Of a stretch of 64,000 bases of DNA, positions 49,716 to 57,599 are shown piece after piece. This DNA comes from QHXQ01 sp036389395 (GTDB lineage: Bacteria > Acidobacteriota > Blastocatellia > Pyrinomonadales > Pyrinomonadaceae): positions 62,001-126,000 of the forward strand of contig DASVPY010000058.1 of NCBI GenBank assembly GCA_036389395.1. Reading direction: 5' to 3'. The notes under the pieces were generated by a model that worked only from the letters and a program-made list of their open reading frames with translations, was not told the DNA's origin and made no database searches. The first letter of the stretch is position 1. Every line of letters starts with the position of its first letter. The translations under genes and the position numbers were made by a program.

Positions 49716-50081
49716 TTAGGTGTTGGCGCTGCCCTTGCTCGTCTTCCTGGTGCGCTTGATCTCCTCGGTTCTGACCCCGCCCGCTTTCTCGTACTCGCTG
49801 CTGTTCTTGCCGTGCCTGGCCCCGACGCCGGCCAGCATACGCGCGCTCATCTCGCTGATCCGCTTGAGCAGGGCGTCGAGGCGGTTGCCCTTCTCGTCGA
49901 GCGTGGCGACGGTCTGGTTGTAGTCGTCCAGCGCCGTCTCGCCCTCGGCGATCAGCGCATCGAAGGCCGCCACCGTCAGCCCGCCGCCAAGGTCGAGCGT
50001 CGGCGAGATGGACTTGAGGTTGTTGGATCGCACCTTGGCTTGGGCGATCACGGTACTAGATGTACGTCTGGTACGTCCCAT
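49716..50081 (-). CDS. Small helical hypothetical protein
   Basis: This 121-residue protein is mainly helical and charged: VRSNNLKSISPTLDLGGGLT, then AALIAEGETALDDYNQ-like helices and ISEMSARMLAGVGARHGKNS, ending in a Lys/Arg-rich tail (VRTEEIKRTRKTSKG). The NSSEYEKAGGVRTEEIK motif resembles the SALLEALGYIRKSARK block of the gene at 26611, so both may belong to one small family of unknown role. No signal or membrane segment is present. ATG 50081 follows GAGGTGAC on its strand. It lies close to the toxin-antitoxin cassette. Confidence 0.65.
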   Translation of the reverse strand: MGRTRRTSSTVIAQAKVRSNNLKSISPTLDLGGGLTVAAFDALIAEGETALDDYNQTVATLDEKGNRLDALLKRISEMSARMLAGVGARHGKNSSEYEKAGGVRTEEIKRTRKTSKGSANT

Positions 50082-50250
50082 TGTGAGTCACCTCCTCAGT
50101 TGTAAAGGAGCGTGAAGAAGCAGGTGCCCGCGTGAGCCTGACGGCCCGGAAGTATATGCCCTTTTCGGGGCTTGGCAAGCCTTTTTTCCGCGCCCATGCG
50201 CGCCTGCGCCGGGTGGCGGCGGCGCAAACAACGTAGAAAAAGGAGTTTTC

Positions 50251-50586
50251 GAGTGCTCAGAGGGAGCTTTTGAGCACTCAGGAAGAGCTTTCGAGCACTC
50301 CGAAAGAGCTTTTGAGTGCTCAAAAGGAGTTTAGCGGCACTCAAAAGGAGCTTTCGAGTGCTCAATAGGAGCTTTTAAGCACTCACGAAGAGCTTTTGAG
50401 TGCTCAAATGGAGCTAACGAGCACTCAAAAACTCTTATCGAGTGCTCGAAAGCTCTTCCTGAACACTCGAAAACTCCTATCGAGTGCTCAAAAGGAGTTT
50501 TCGAGCACTCAAAAGCTCTTATTAAGCACTCAAAAGCTCGTCCCGAATGCTCTGAAGGAGTTTCCGCGTGCCCGGAGCGAGCTTTA
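50251..50586. repeat. Sixteen tandem copies of a 21-bp unit with central orientation switch
   Basis: Sixteen units of exactly 21 bp fill this interval without gaps. Each starts with a GAGTGCTC or GAGCACTC octamer (degenerate in a few units). In units 1-8 the second half reads ggagcttt-like; in units 9-14 (except 12) it reads agctctta-like, the reverse complement, so the array is inverted around 50418. Because 21 is divisible by 3, both halves give open frames with an S-T/A-Q/R-K-L-x-x heptapeptide on opposite strands, but neither has a plausible start. No spacer-like variation is present, so it is not CRISPR. It lies in a 736-base gene-free interval. Confidence 0.9.
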
Positions 50587-50685
50587 AGAACGGCGCGCGT
50601 TCGATTGTTACGTTGTCTTATCTTGACCCCGAACCCACGGCGCGCTCGGATGGAAGCGGGGGCGGGTGAGGAGTCAGAAGACAGG

Positions 50686-50820
50686 AGTCAGGCATCAGAA
50701 GCCAGGAGTCAGAAGCCGGCAGCCGGAAGAAAGAAGCTTGCCGACGAGCGCCCTTAGTCGTGAATCAGCCGGTCTGCATTCTCCTTCTGGCTTCTGACTC
50801 CTGGCTTCTGACTCCTGACT
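50686..50820. repeat. Hairpin repeat (agaagccaggagtc type)
   Basis: Arms of 32 bp (50686-50717 and 50789-50820) match with two mismatches and are built of a reiterated aggagtcagaagcc unit. The right arm covers the thpR stop. A close relative lies at 56931-57046. Confidence 0.8.
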
Positions 50821-51439
50821 ATTCACTGCTCGCCGTCTGCTGCTCACTCCCGCCGAGCGGGTGGCGCGCGAGCGGGGTGTAGCGCGAGCCGTCGGCGGTG
50901 AGGTCGCTGCGCATGACGGTCAGTTCGCGGACGGGGCTGGCGACGGGCGCGAAGCCGGTCGTCTCGTGGTAGCGCGCGAGCCGGCGCGCGGCGGCGTTGA
51001 CCGTGCGGATGCGCGCCAGCGTCACGTGCGCGTGAAACGGGCGCTCTTCGCGCGCGAAGCCCGCCGCGGCGCACTCCTCTTCCAGCCGCCGCTCCAACAG
51101 CTTCAAGCGCCCCGACTCGTCCACCACGCCCAGCCACAGCACGCGCGGGCTGCGCCCCAGAGGGAACCCGCTCGTCCCCCGCAACGTCAGCTCGAAGGGC
51201 GCGACCGCCGCCGCCGCCCGCGCCGCCGCCTCATGCAACGCCGGCACGCGCTCCGGTTCGACCGCGCCCAAAAACTTCAGCGTCAGGTGGAGCTTCTCGG
51301 TGCGCTCCCAGGAGACCTTCAGGTGCGGCGCGCTCTGCCGCAGCCGCTCGATGTGGTCGGCGGCGCGCGCGCGCGCCTCCGCGCTCAGCTCGACGGCGCA
51401 GAACAGGCGTAAACGGGTGGGCGTAGAGGGGCTGGTCAT
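50819..51439 (-). CDS. thpR: RNA 2',3'-cyclic phosphodiesterase (ThpR/LigT)
   Basis: This 206-residue 2H phosphoesterase has both catalytic His-x-Thr motifs: LHLTLKFLGAV near residue 50 and FHAHVTLARI near 135. It hydrolyses 2',3'-cyclic phosphate ends of RNA to 2'-phosphate and has RNA ligase activity in some members. The N-terminal RLFCAVELSAEARARAADHI and length match the ThpR family. Its C-terminal residues (GSEQQTASSE) are encoded next to and in the hairpin repeat at 50686-50820. It is transcribed alone on the minus strand. Confidence 0.93.
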   Translation of the reverse strand: MTSPSTPTRLRLFCAVELSAEARARAADHIERLRQSAPHLKVSWERTEKLHLTLKFLGAVEPERVPALHEAAARAAAAVAPFELTLRGTSGFPLGRSPRVLWLGVVDESGRLKLLERRLEEECAAAGFAREERPFHAHVTLARIRTVNAAARRLARYHETTGFAPVASPVRELTVMRSDLTADGSRYTPLARHPLGGSEQQTASSE

Positions 51440-51792
51440 CGGCTCTGCCTTTCGCTCGGGGCGGTGCGGTACGCGCCCGCTGTGGAGTTGGTGCTCGCGC
51501 GGCCTCGCGCCCGGCGTGAGAGGAGTTAGACACGGCGCGCTGAACGCCCGGCGCGACGCAATAATAAAACTAATCTGCCGGATTAAAAAGTTTCATGGGG
51601 CCCGGCGACTTTCGTTGCAACACATGAGCGCGCCGCCTCGTCTAAGCTCACTCGGCAACGGCCGCTCAGCAGGCCGCATTGCCCTCAGGCGACAGGCTGC
51701 CCTCGAACCTGTCGCGCTTAAATAGGCGTGCGGGGCTTTTCTATCGCCCGCGCGACGCACACGAACACTCAAAGGGAAGGATCATCATTAAC
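51440..51792. other. Divergent intergenic region between thpR and the outer-membrane barrel gene
   Basis: No gene is seen. Most is GC-rich, but 51561-51600 is AT-rich (aataataaaactaatctgcc and following bases) and is the likeliest place for promoters of either gene. I cannot define -35/-10 boxes with confidence. Confidence 0.5.
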
Positions 51793-52383
51793 ATGCGTAA
51801 GGCATTCATGGCGCTTCTCGTCCTCGTCGGCTGCGCGAGCGTCTCGTTCGCGCAGGGCGAGTATAAGAAGGGCGAAATCTTCGTCGGCTACTCGGCCAAC
51901 CAGGTGGACACCAACGGCGCGTTCAGCCCCGACCCGAACGACAACGGCCGCGACAACTTCAACGGCGTGAACGTCGAAGCCACCGGCAACCTGACCCGCT
52001 ACTTCGGCGTCCAGGGCGACTTCTCGTACCACCGCAAGGAGGCGGACTTCACCTTCGGCACGGTGACCACGAACGTCAAGGGCCAACTCACGCAGTTCAT
52101 GGGCGGCGTCAAGGTGCAGGACAACGCGACGGCGACCCGCTTCCGGCCGTTCGCGCACGCGCTCGTCGGCGTGGCCCACGCCTCGTCCGACCTGCGCACC
52201 CCGACCGTCAGCGTCAGCGACGACGACAACGGCCTGGCGCTCGCGCTCGGCGGCGGCCTTGACGTGCGCGCCACCAACAGCCTCGACATCCGGGTCGTCC
52301 AGGTGGACTACAACCCGAACCGCTTCAACGGCGAGACGGATAACAACATCCGCCTCAGCTTCGGCGTCAACTTCCGCTTCTAA
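51793..52383 (+). CDS. Outer-membrane beta-barrel protein
   Basis: This 196-residue protein has a signal peptide (MALLVLVGCASVSFA, residues 6-20, cleavage before QGEYKKG) and alternating hydrophobic strands ending in Phe (FGVNFRF), the C-terminal signature that the Bam complex recognises. Eight strands of about ten residues are plausible: GEIFVGYSANQVD, NVEATGNLTRYFGVQGDFSY, RPFAHALVGVAHAS and so on, like OmpA/opacity-type porins. ATG 51793 is preceded by aagggaagg. A hairpin follows the stop. Ligand or role unknown. Confidence 0.88.
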   Translation: MRKAFMALLVLVGCASVSFAQGEYKKGEIFVGYSANQVDTNGAFSPDPNDNGRDNFNGVNVEATGNLTRYFGVQGDFSYHRKEADFTFGTVTTNVKGQLTQFMGGVKVQDNATATRFRPFAHALVGVAHASSDLRTPTVSVSDDDNGLALALGGGLDVRATNSLDIRVVQVDYNPNRFNGETDNNIRLSFGVNFRF

Positions 52384-52408
52384 GCGGGCGGCGAACCGAA
52401 CGACAAAA

Positions 52409-52442
52409 GACGGCGCGGGGGCCTGCGTGCCCCCGCGCCGTC
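52409..52442 (+). terminator. Terminator hairpin of the beta-barrel gene
   Basis: A 14-bp perfect stem (52409-52422 and 52429-52442) with a 6-base loop, followed by tctcttc, lies 26 bases after the stop. Confidence 0.8.
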
Positions 52443-52460
52443 TCTCTTCAAGGATTATTT

Positions 52461-52542
52461 CACACAGAGTACACAGAGGTCACACAGAGTCCACAGAGGT
52501 TTTTAACTGTGTCCTCTGTGCCTCCTCTGTGTACTCTGTGTT
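52461..52542. repeat. Hairpin repeat (cacagagtacacagagg type)
   Basis: A perfect 17-bp inverted repeat (52463-52479 and 52524-52540) lies within a larger imperfect palindrome made of cacagag-type units. It occupies the gap between the convergent barrel and penicillin acylase genes. Confidence 0.75.
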
Positions 52543-52580
52543 AACCCGGCCGCACGTAACCCGCAACCACCGACCACACC

Positions 52581-55019
52581 TCAACGCGGCTGCAACGTCA
52601 GCGTCGTCTTCGTCGCGGCGGTCACGGCCTGTCTGCTGAACGGGAGCGCGCGCGGCGTGACGGCGCGCCAGTCCGCGAGCTGGTCGGCCCAGTGCGGGCT
52701 GTCGGGCCGCCCAGACTCGCCGAGCGCGATGCCTTGCTGCGTCTTGTCCCAGTCCGACGGGTCGGCGATCAGGCGCATCGAGACGCCCGCGCCCACGTTC
52801 GGCGTCGAGCCGGCCGCCGCGCTGCTCCCGTTCTGCGGGAACGGCGCGACCAAAAACTGCTGCCCCACGAACGGCACGCTCGCCAGCGGGTGCGGGAAGC
52901 GCGCCTGCGCGTAACGCCCCCAAGTCCACTGCGCCTCGTCCGCGCCGAGGCGTTTCGTCAGCACGTCGCGCGCGTCCTGCAAGCACGCGCGCAGGAGCGC
53001 CGGGTAGTCCGCGAACTCTTTCGGCAGCCAGTCGGCCGGCTGCTCCGTGATCAACTGCTCGGTGTAAGCGCCGTTCGGCCAGCTCAGTTGCGTGGCGCGC
53101 GCCGGGCCGAGCGCGTAGGTCAGCACGCGGCGGCGGAACGCCGTGCGCAGTTCCGCGACGAGCGGCGCGACGCGCGAGTCCGCCTTCACCTGTCCGTCCC
53201 AGTTGCCGAGGTCGGCGGCGTTGCCGAAGAGGATCATGTCGTGCGCCGGCTGCGTCGTGAGCAGCTTCGCGGCGGCGCGCGCGAACGTCTGTCCCCCGAT
53301 TGAGAACACGTCGCCTTGCACGGCGCGGAAATCGTCCGCCGTCAGCTTCGTGCCCTTGGCTTCGAGCAGGTCGCGTATGCGGCGCGCGCGGTAGGGCGCG
53401 GCCCAGGAGTGCGTGAGGAAGTGCGGGTAGCTGCGCCCGACGACGCGCTGGTTCGCGGTGACGATCAAGCCCGACGGCGGATCGTAGACGTGCGGCAACT
53501 CGTCGAACGGCACAGAGCCAGTCCACTCGCCCGCGTCCGTGCTGCCGTCGTAAGGCACGCTCCCGTCGCCGGAGCGGCGCACGGGCACGACGCCCGCGCC
53601 GTAGTAGCCGATGTGCCCGGCCGTGTCTGCGTAGACGAAGTTCTGCGTCGGCGCTTGCCACGCGCGCAGGGCGTTGGTGAACTCCTGCCAGTTGCGCGCG
53701 CGGTTCAGCCCGTGGAGCGCGGCGAACTCCTGCGTGCGCGGGTCGAGCGCCGTCCAGCGCAGGCTGTAGCGCGCGCCCTCACGCTCAAGGATGACGGGGC
53801 CGTGGCGCGTGACCGTGACCTCGTGGACTTGCGTCTCGGTCTCCGCGCTGAGCAGACCTTTGCGCACCTTGATCTCTTCGCGGCGCACCTCGGCGTCGCG
53901 CCAGCCCTGCGGCGTCATGTAGCGGCGCGGGTTCGTCGGGTCGAACTTCTCCAGGTAGATGTCCTGCACGTCGGGGCCGAGGTTGGTGACGCCCCAGGCG
54001 ATCTGCTCGTTGTGGCCGATGATGACGCCGGGCGCGCCGGGCGCGGTCACGCCCGCGACGTTGACGCCGGGCGCACTCAAATGCACGAGCCACCAGATGG
54101 ACGGCGCGGACGCCGGCAGGTGCGGATCGTTGGCCAGCAGAGGCTTGCCCGACGCTGTGCGCCGGCCCGACACCACCCAGTTATTACTCGCCGCGCGATC
54201 CGGCAGGTACAGCCCCACGCGCGCCAGCGAACGCGCCGCCGCCTCACTCACGCGCGCCGCTTCAGCAAGCAGGGACGCGGCGACCTTCTCGGTCGTCGTC
54301 TTCTCGCTCGCGGCGCTCTTGCTGCCTTTCGCGTCGTCCGTGCCGACGACGAGCACGTCGAGCGGCGTGTACTCTGTGAGCAGCAGTTCGCGCTTGGCGG
54401 CGGGGAGGTCTGCGAGCGCGGCGCGCGTCAGGTCTTCCTGCCAGGTGGTCGAGAGCGCCTCGGCGAAAATCTTGCCGATGATGATCGAGTCGGCCGGCCG
54501 CCACGCGCGCGGCTGGTATTGGAGCAGTTGAAACTCCGGCGGCAGCGTCTTCGCGTCGAGCGTGGCGGCGTAGGCGTTGACGCCCGCGGCGAAGGCGTCG
54601 AGGCCGGCGCGCGCCTGCGGCGGGAGTTGCGCGGCCTGCGCGTCGGCGAGCGCGCCGAAGCCGTAGGTGCGGTGGCGCTTGTCCTCTTCGAGCGTGGCCG
54701 TGCCGAAGATTTCCGACAGCTCGCCGCGCGCGGTGCGCCGCAGCAAGTCCATCTCCCAGAGCCGGTCTTGCGCCGCCGCGTAGCCTTGCGCGAAGTAGAG
54801 GTCTTCGTCGCTCGCGGCCTCTATGTGCGGGATGCCGCGCTCGTCGCGCCGGATGGTGACGGGCGCGCGCAGGCCCGCGACGCTGACGGTCTGAGCGGCG
54901 GGCGCGGATGTTGATGTTTGCGTTGGCTCCTGGGCGCGTGATTGATAGGGGCTGGCGAGCAGGCTGGCGGCGAGCGTCAGGACGAGCGAGACGCGGGCGG
55001 CGCTTTGTCGGCTAAGCAT
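52581..55019 (-). CDS. Penicillin acylase family (Ntn-hydrolase) protein
   Basis: This 812-residue precursor has a signal peptide (VSLVLTLAASLLASPYQSRA, about residues 10-29). An alpha-chain region (VTIRRDERGIPHIEAASDED, LWEMDLLRRTARGELSEIFG) leads to the autoprocessing site AASNNWVVSGRRTASGKPLL. The Ser in ASNNW (near residue 277) becomes the N-terminal nucleophile. The beta-chain has NDPHLPASAPSIWW and the later HGPVILERE. The family hydrolyses amides such as penicillin side chains or acyl-homoserine lactones; the natural substrate is unknown. I take ATG 55019, since the conserved signal peptide begins there. It has no co-directional neighbours. Confidence 0.93.
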   Translation of the reverse strand: MLSRQSAARVSLVLTLAASLLASPYQSRAQEPTQTSTSAPAAQTVSVAGLRAPVTIRRDERGIPHIEAASDEDLYFAQGYAAAQDRLWEMDLLRRTARGELSEIFGTATLEEDKRHRTYGFGALADAQAAQLPPQARAGLDAFAAGVNAYAATLDAKTLPPEFQLLQYQPRAWRPADSIIIGKIFAEALSTTWQEDLTRAALADLPAAKRELLLTEYTPLDVLVVGTDDAKGSKSAASEKTTTEKVAASLLAEAARVSEAAARSLARVGLYLPDRAASNNWVVSGRRTASGKPLLANDPHLPASAPSIWWLVHLSAPGVNVAGVTAPGAPGVIIGHNEQIAWGVTNLGPDVQDIYLEKFDPTNPRRYMTPQGWRDAEVRREEIKVRKGLLSAETETQVHEVTVTRHGPVILEREGARYSLRWTALDPRTQEFAALHGLNRARNWQEFTNALRAWQAPTQNFVYADTAGHIGYYGAGVVPVRRSGDGSVPYDGSTDAGEWTGSVPFDELPHVYDPPSGLIVTANQRVVGRSYPHFLTHSWAAPYRARRIRDLLEAKGTKLTADDFRAVQGDVFSIGGQTFARAAAKLLTTQPAHDMILFGNAADLGNWDGQVKADSRVAPLVAELRTAFRRRVLTYALGPARATQLSWPNGAYTEQLITEQPADWLPKEFADYPALLRACLQDARDVLTKRLGADEAQWTWGRYAQARFPHPLASVPFVGQQFLVAPFPQNGSSAAAGSTPNVGAGVSMRLIADPSDWDKTQQGIALGESGRPDSPHWADQLADWRAVTPRALPFSRQAVTAATKTTLTLQPR

Positions 55020-55202
55020 AAAGATTCGGTGTCGGTGGCACTCGGAGATGATGTCAGCCGTGACGGCGAGATAAGCACGGCGCGCCGGATGGTAACACAG
55101 ATGCCGGCGCACGCGTGAAGACGGGCCTGGCGGGGTGAGCGTTAACACGCACTCGGTAAAAAGGCGGCGCGCGTGGAGGTCGTGCCCCGAATGCAAGTCC
55201 GT

Positions 55203-55298
55203 CTCCGTGCATCCTCCGTGCCCTCTGTGTCTCGGTGGTGAATGCCGCTCAGACTAAATTCACCACCGAGACACAGAGGGCACGGAGGATGCACGGAG
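55203..55298. repeat. Perfect 41-bp-arm palindromic repeat (cacagagggcacggagg type)
   Basis: The arms 55203-55243 and 55258-55298 are perfectly complementary over 41 bp with a 14-base loop. It consists of reiterated acggagg/cacagag units. It lies between the acylase start and the Kelch gene stop and carries no reading frame. Confidence 0.9.
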
Positions 55299-55321
55299 GC
55301 TTGATCATCGGGTAGGGCGCT

Positions 55322-56476
55322 TCAACCGCTCTGGTAGAGCCAGAGACCGGCGGTGACGTTCATGCCGTCGTCGTAGCCGCCGGTGAGGAGGACGCGGCCG
55401 CCCGCGAGCGGCGTCACGGTCGGGTAGAGCCACGCGCCGTCGAGCCGGCCCGCGGCCGTGCCGAAGACGCGCGCACGCGGATCGTAAAGCTCCACGTAGC
55501 GGCTGCCGCCGCCGACCAGGACGAGTCCGTTCGGCAGCGTCGCCGCGCACGAGTTGATCTTGAAGCGCGCGTCGCCCATCGCGCCCGCCGCTGCGAACGC
55601 GTGCCGCGCGGGGTCATAGACTTCTGCGCTCGCCTGCGCGCCCGCCAACGCGCTCGCGTCGTCCGTGCCGCCCAGGATGAGGACGCGCCCGTCCGCGAGC
55701 AGCGCGGCGGCGTGCTTGGTGCGCGGCCGGCTCATCGGCGCGGTCGGCGTGTAGGTGTTCGCGCCCGGCTCGTAAAGCTCTGCGCTCGGCAGCACGTCGC
55801 TGCGGAAGCGCGCGCTGCCGCCCGCGAGCAGCACGCGCCCGTCCGCTAAGAGCGTCGCCGAGTGCATCACGCGCGGCGTCGTCATCACGCCGGCCGGGCC
55901 GAAAGAGCGCGTGGCGGGATCGTACAACTCGGCGTCGGCGTTCACGTCCGAGAGATTGTAATGCCCGCCGGCAAGCAGCACGCGGCCGTCGGCGAGACGC
56001 GTGGCGGTGTGCCCGGAGCGGCGCGCGCGCATCGGCGCGAGTGGAGTGAACGTGTCAGTCGCGGGATGATAAAGCTCCGCGCTGGCGAGCGGCACGCCTT
56101 CGTCGAAGCCGCCCGCGAGCAGCACGTCGCCGTCGGTCAGGAGCGTCGCCGTGTGGCCGGCGCGGCGTGCCTGCATCCGGCCGGCCGCGCGACACGCGCC
56201 GCTCGCGGGGTCGAACAACTCGGCGGTGGCCGTGTTGATCTCTTCGCCCGCGGCGCGCTCCATGCCGCCCGCGAGCAAGACGCGGCCGTCCGCGAGCAGC
56301 GTCGCGGTGTGCGCGGCGCGCCGCGTCGTCATGCGCCCCGCGGCGTAGACGCGCCCGTGACGCGCGTCCTGCGCGAAATACTGACAGCCGGCGAGCGCGA
56401 CTAAACAGAACAGAGCTAAGAGCAGCGCGAGCTTGCGCGCGGCCCGCGTGAGTTTGCATGTTCGTGTGCGTGTCAT
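55322..56476 (-). CDS. Kelch-repeat lipoprotein
   Basis: This 384-residue protein has a lipoprotein signal: basic residues, a hydrophobic LALLLALFCLVALAGCQYF and the lipobox LAGC with Cys near residue 31. Seven blades of about 45-50 residues follow, with the Kelch/galactose-oxidase pattern: RRAAHTATLLADGRVLLAGG, ARRAGHTATLLTDGDVLLAG, SAELYHPATDTFTPLAPMRA and similar. It forms a beta-propeller and probably binds a ligand at the cell surface. ATG 56476 overlaps the stop of the next gene upstream by 4 bases. Confidence 0.85.
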   Translation of the reverse strand: MTRTRTCKLTRAARKLALLLALFCLVALAGCQYFAQDARHGRVYAAGRMTTRRAAHTATLLADGRVLLAGGMERAAGEEINTATAELFDPASGACRAAGRMQARRAGHTATLLTDGDVLLAGGFDEGVPLASAELYHPATDTFTPLAPMRARRSGHTATRLADGRVLLAGGHYNLSDVNADAELYDPATRSFGPAGVMTTPRVMHSATLLADGRVLLAGGSARFRSDVLPSAELYEPGANTYTPTAPMSRPRTKHAAALLADGRVLILGGTDDASALAGAQASAEVYDPARHAFAAAGAMGDARFKINSCAATLPNGLVLVGGGSRYVELYDPRARVFGTAAGRLDGAWLYPTVTPLAGGRVLLTGGYDDGMNVTAGLWLYQSG

Positions 56477-56907
56477 CGCGCCGCGCCTCCGGCGACGGGC
56501 GCGAGGGCGGCGTCGGCGGGCGGCGTGCGGTAGAGGCGCGCGAAGCCGTAGCCGAACGTCAGCCCCATGACGACGAAGCCCGCGATGAACAGCGCGTGCT
56601 CGCCCACGGCCATCGAAGCCTTGAAGCGCGCCGCGACGAGCGAGACGACGAAGACCGGCGCGTTGAGCAAGACGGCAGCGACGGGGAAGAGCAGCGCCGG
56701 GCGGCAGCCGCCGAGCCTGCGCCGCAGCCAGAAGAGACCCGGCGCGTAGAGCAGCCCGCAGACGGGCGCGGCGAATAACAGCGTCAGCGAGCCGAAGCCC
56801 AACACGTCCGCCCGGCTCGGCGTCTCGATGAATAGATAAGACCACGTCAGGATCGTGGCCAGGCACGCGAGCCACGACAGCAAAGCGAGCGCGAACAGTT
56901 TCAGCAT
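56473..56907 (-). CDS. Small integral membrane protein
   Basis: This 144-residue protein has four predicted membrane helices (LFALALLSWLACLATILTW, VLGFGSLTLLFAAPVCGLL, ALLFPVAAVLLNAPVFVVS, ALFIAGFVVMGLTFGYGFA). No family is recognised. I chose ATG 56907, which has GAGGAAG on its strand, over 57036, which lies in a repeat. Its stop overlaps the Kelch gene start (ATGA), so the two are co-translated. Upstream is the palindromic repeat at 56931-57046. Confidence 0.65.
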   Translation of the reverse strand: MLKLFALALLSWLACLATILTWSYLFIETPSRADVLGFGSLTLLFAAPVCGLLYAPGLFWLRRRLGGCRPALLFPVAAVLLNAPVFVVSLVAARFKASMAVGEHALFIAGFVVMGLTFGYGFARLYRTPPADAALAPVAGGAAR

Positions 56908-56930
56908 CTTCGTCTTCCTCACCAAGCAGA

Positions 56931-57046
56931 AGCCAGGAGTCAGAAGCCAGAAGCTAGAAGCCGCAATGACGAAATTGACTTCGGACACCCGCAGGTAAAA
57001 AGAGCTAGTTTCCTTCTGGCTTCTGGCTTCTGGCATCTGACTCCTG
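56931..57046. repeat. Hairpin repeat (agaagccaggagtc type), second copy
   Basis: The left side is 56931-56970 and the right side 57012-57046. Arms made of agaagccag-type units pair imperfectly. It is related to the repeat at 50686-50820. It lies between the membrane protein and the haem-binding gene and supplies the end of the latter's reading frame. Confidence 0.7.
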
Positions 57047-57517
57047 CTTTCTCCCGCGCGCGGCGAGTTGCTGGCGCGCGGTCTGCGTCCAGGCGCAGAG
57101 CGCGCCCACGTCGGCCGCCGAGAGGAAGGCGTTGCGGTGGATGAGAGTATAGCTGTTGAGCGGCATGATGCCTTGCTTGGCCGTCTTGCAGATGTCGCCG
57201 AGCAGGTAGTCGGCCTCGCGCGCGTCGTAGCGCGCCCAGTCGGAGAAGTTCATGCGCCTGCGCCCGTGGCGCACGTGGTCGGCGACCGTCCACGAGACGG
57301 GCGCGACGTGGCTGTACCAAGGCCAGTGCGTGCGGTTCGAGTGGCAGTCGTCGCACGCGCGCGCGAGGATCGCTTTGACTTCGGGCGAGACGTTGACGTG
57401 CGCTTCGAGCGCGCGTGTCTCGTCCGTCACAGGGTTCGTCCGCGCCGGGCGCGAGAACTGCACCAGCACAAACCCGCACGCCAACACCAGCATCGTCCAA
57501 CGTAACACGCGTCGCAT
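57005..57517 (-). CDS. Haem-binding (cytochrome c-like) protein
   Basis: This 170-residue protein has an N-terminal membrane anchor (LRWTMLVLACGFVLVQF) and the haem motif CDDCHSNRTHWPWYSHVAPV near residue 56 (CxxCH). VADHVRHGRRRMNFSDW and ICKTAKQGIMPLNSYTLIH follow, which is the pattern of the Haem_bd domain family. It is probably periplasmic and may carry electrons. The last residues (RKQESDARSQKPEGN) are encoded in the repeat at 56931-57046, so the natural end may be earlier. ATG 57517 has GGAGG on its strand. Confidence 0.85.
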   Translation of the reverse strand: MRRVLRWTMLVLACGFVLVQFSRPARTNPVTDETRALEAHVNVSPEVKAILARACDDCHSNRTHWPWYSHVAPVSWTVADHVRHGRRRMNFSDWARYDAREADYLLGDICKTAKQGIMPLNSYTLIHRNAFLSAADVGALCAWTQTARQQLAARGRKQESDARSQKPEGN

Positions 57518-57599
57518 CACAAGCACCTCCGGTCAAGACATGATCGCTTCGTCGGGCACGATCATTTGACGTTTGTGCGCGGCGCGTTCTTCCGCTTTA

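Noticed and set aside
50251..50586. CRISPR array
   Set aside because: The units are contiguous and 21 bp with no variable spacers, and there are no cas genes.
50096..50587. Two open frames (minus 50096-50365; plus 50396-50587) through the 21-bp array
   Set aside because: The unit length is divisible by three, so open frames arise automatically. Neither has a ribosome site or non-repeat homology; the minus one starts at a TTG inside a repeat unit.
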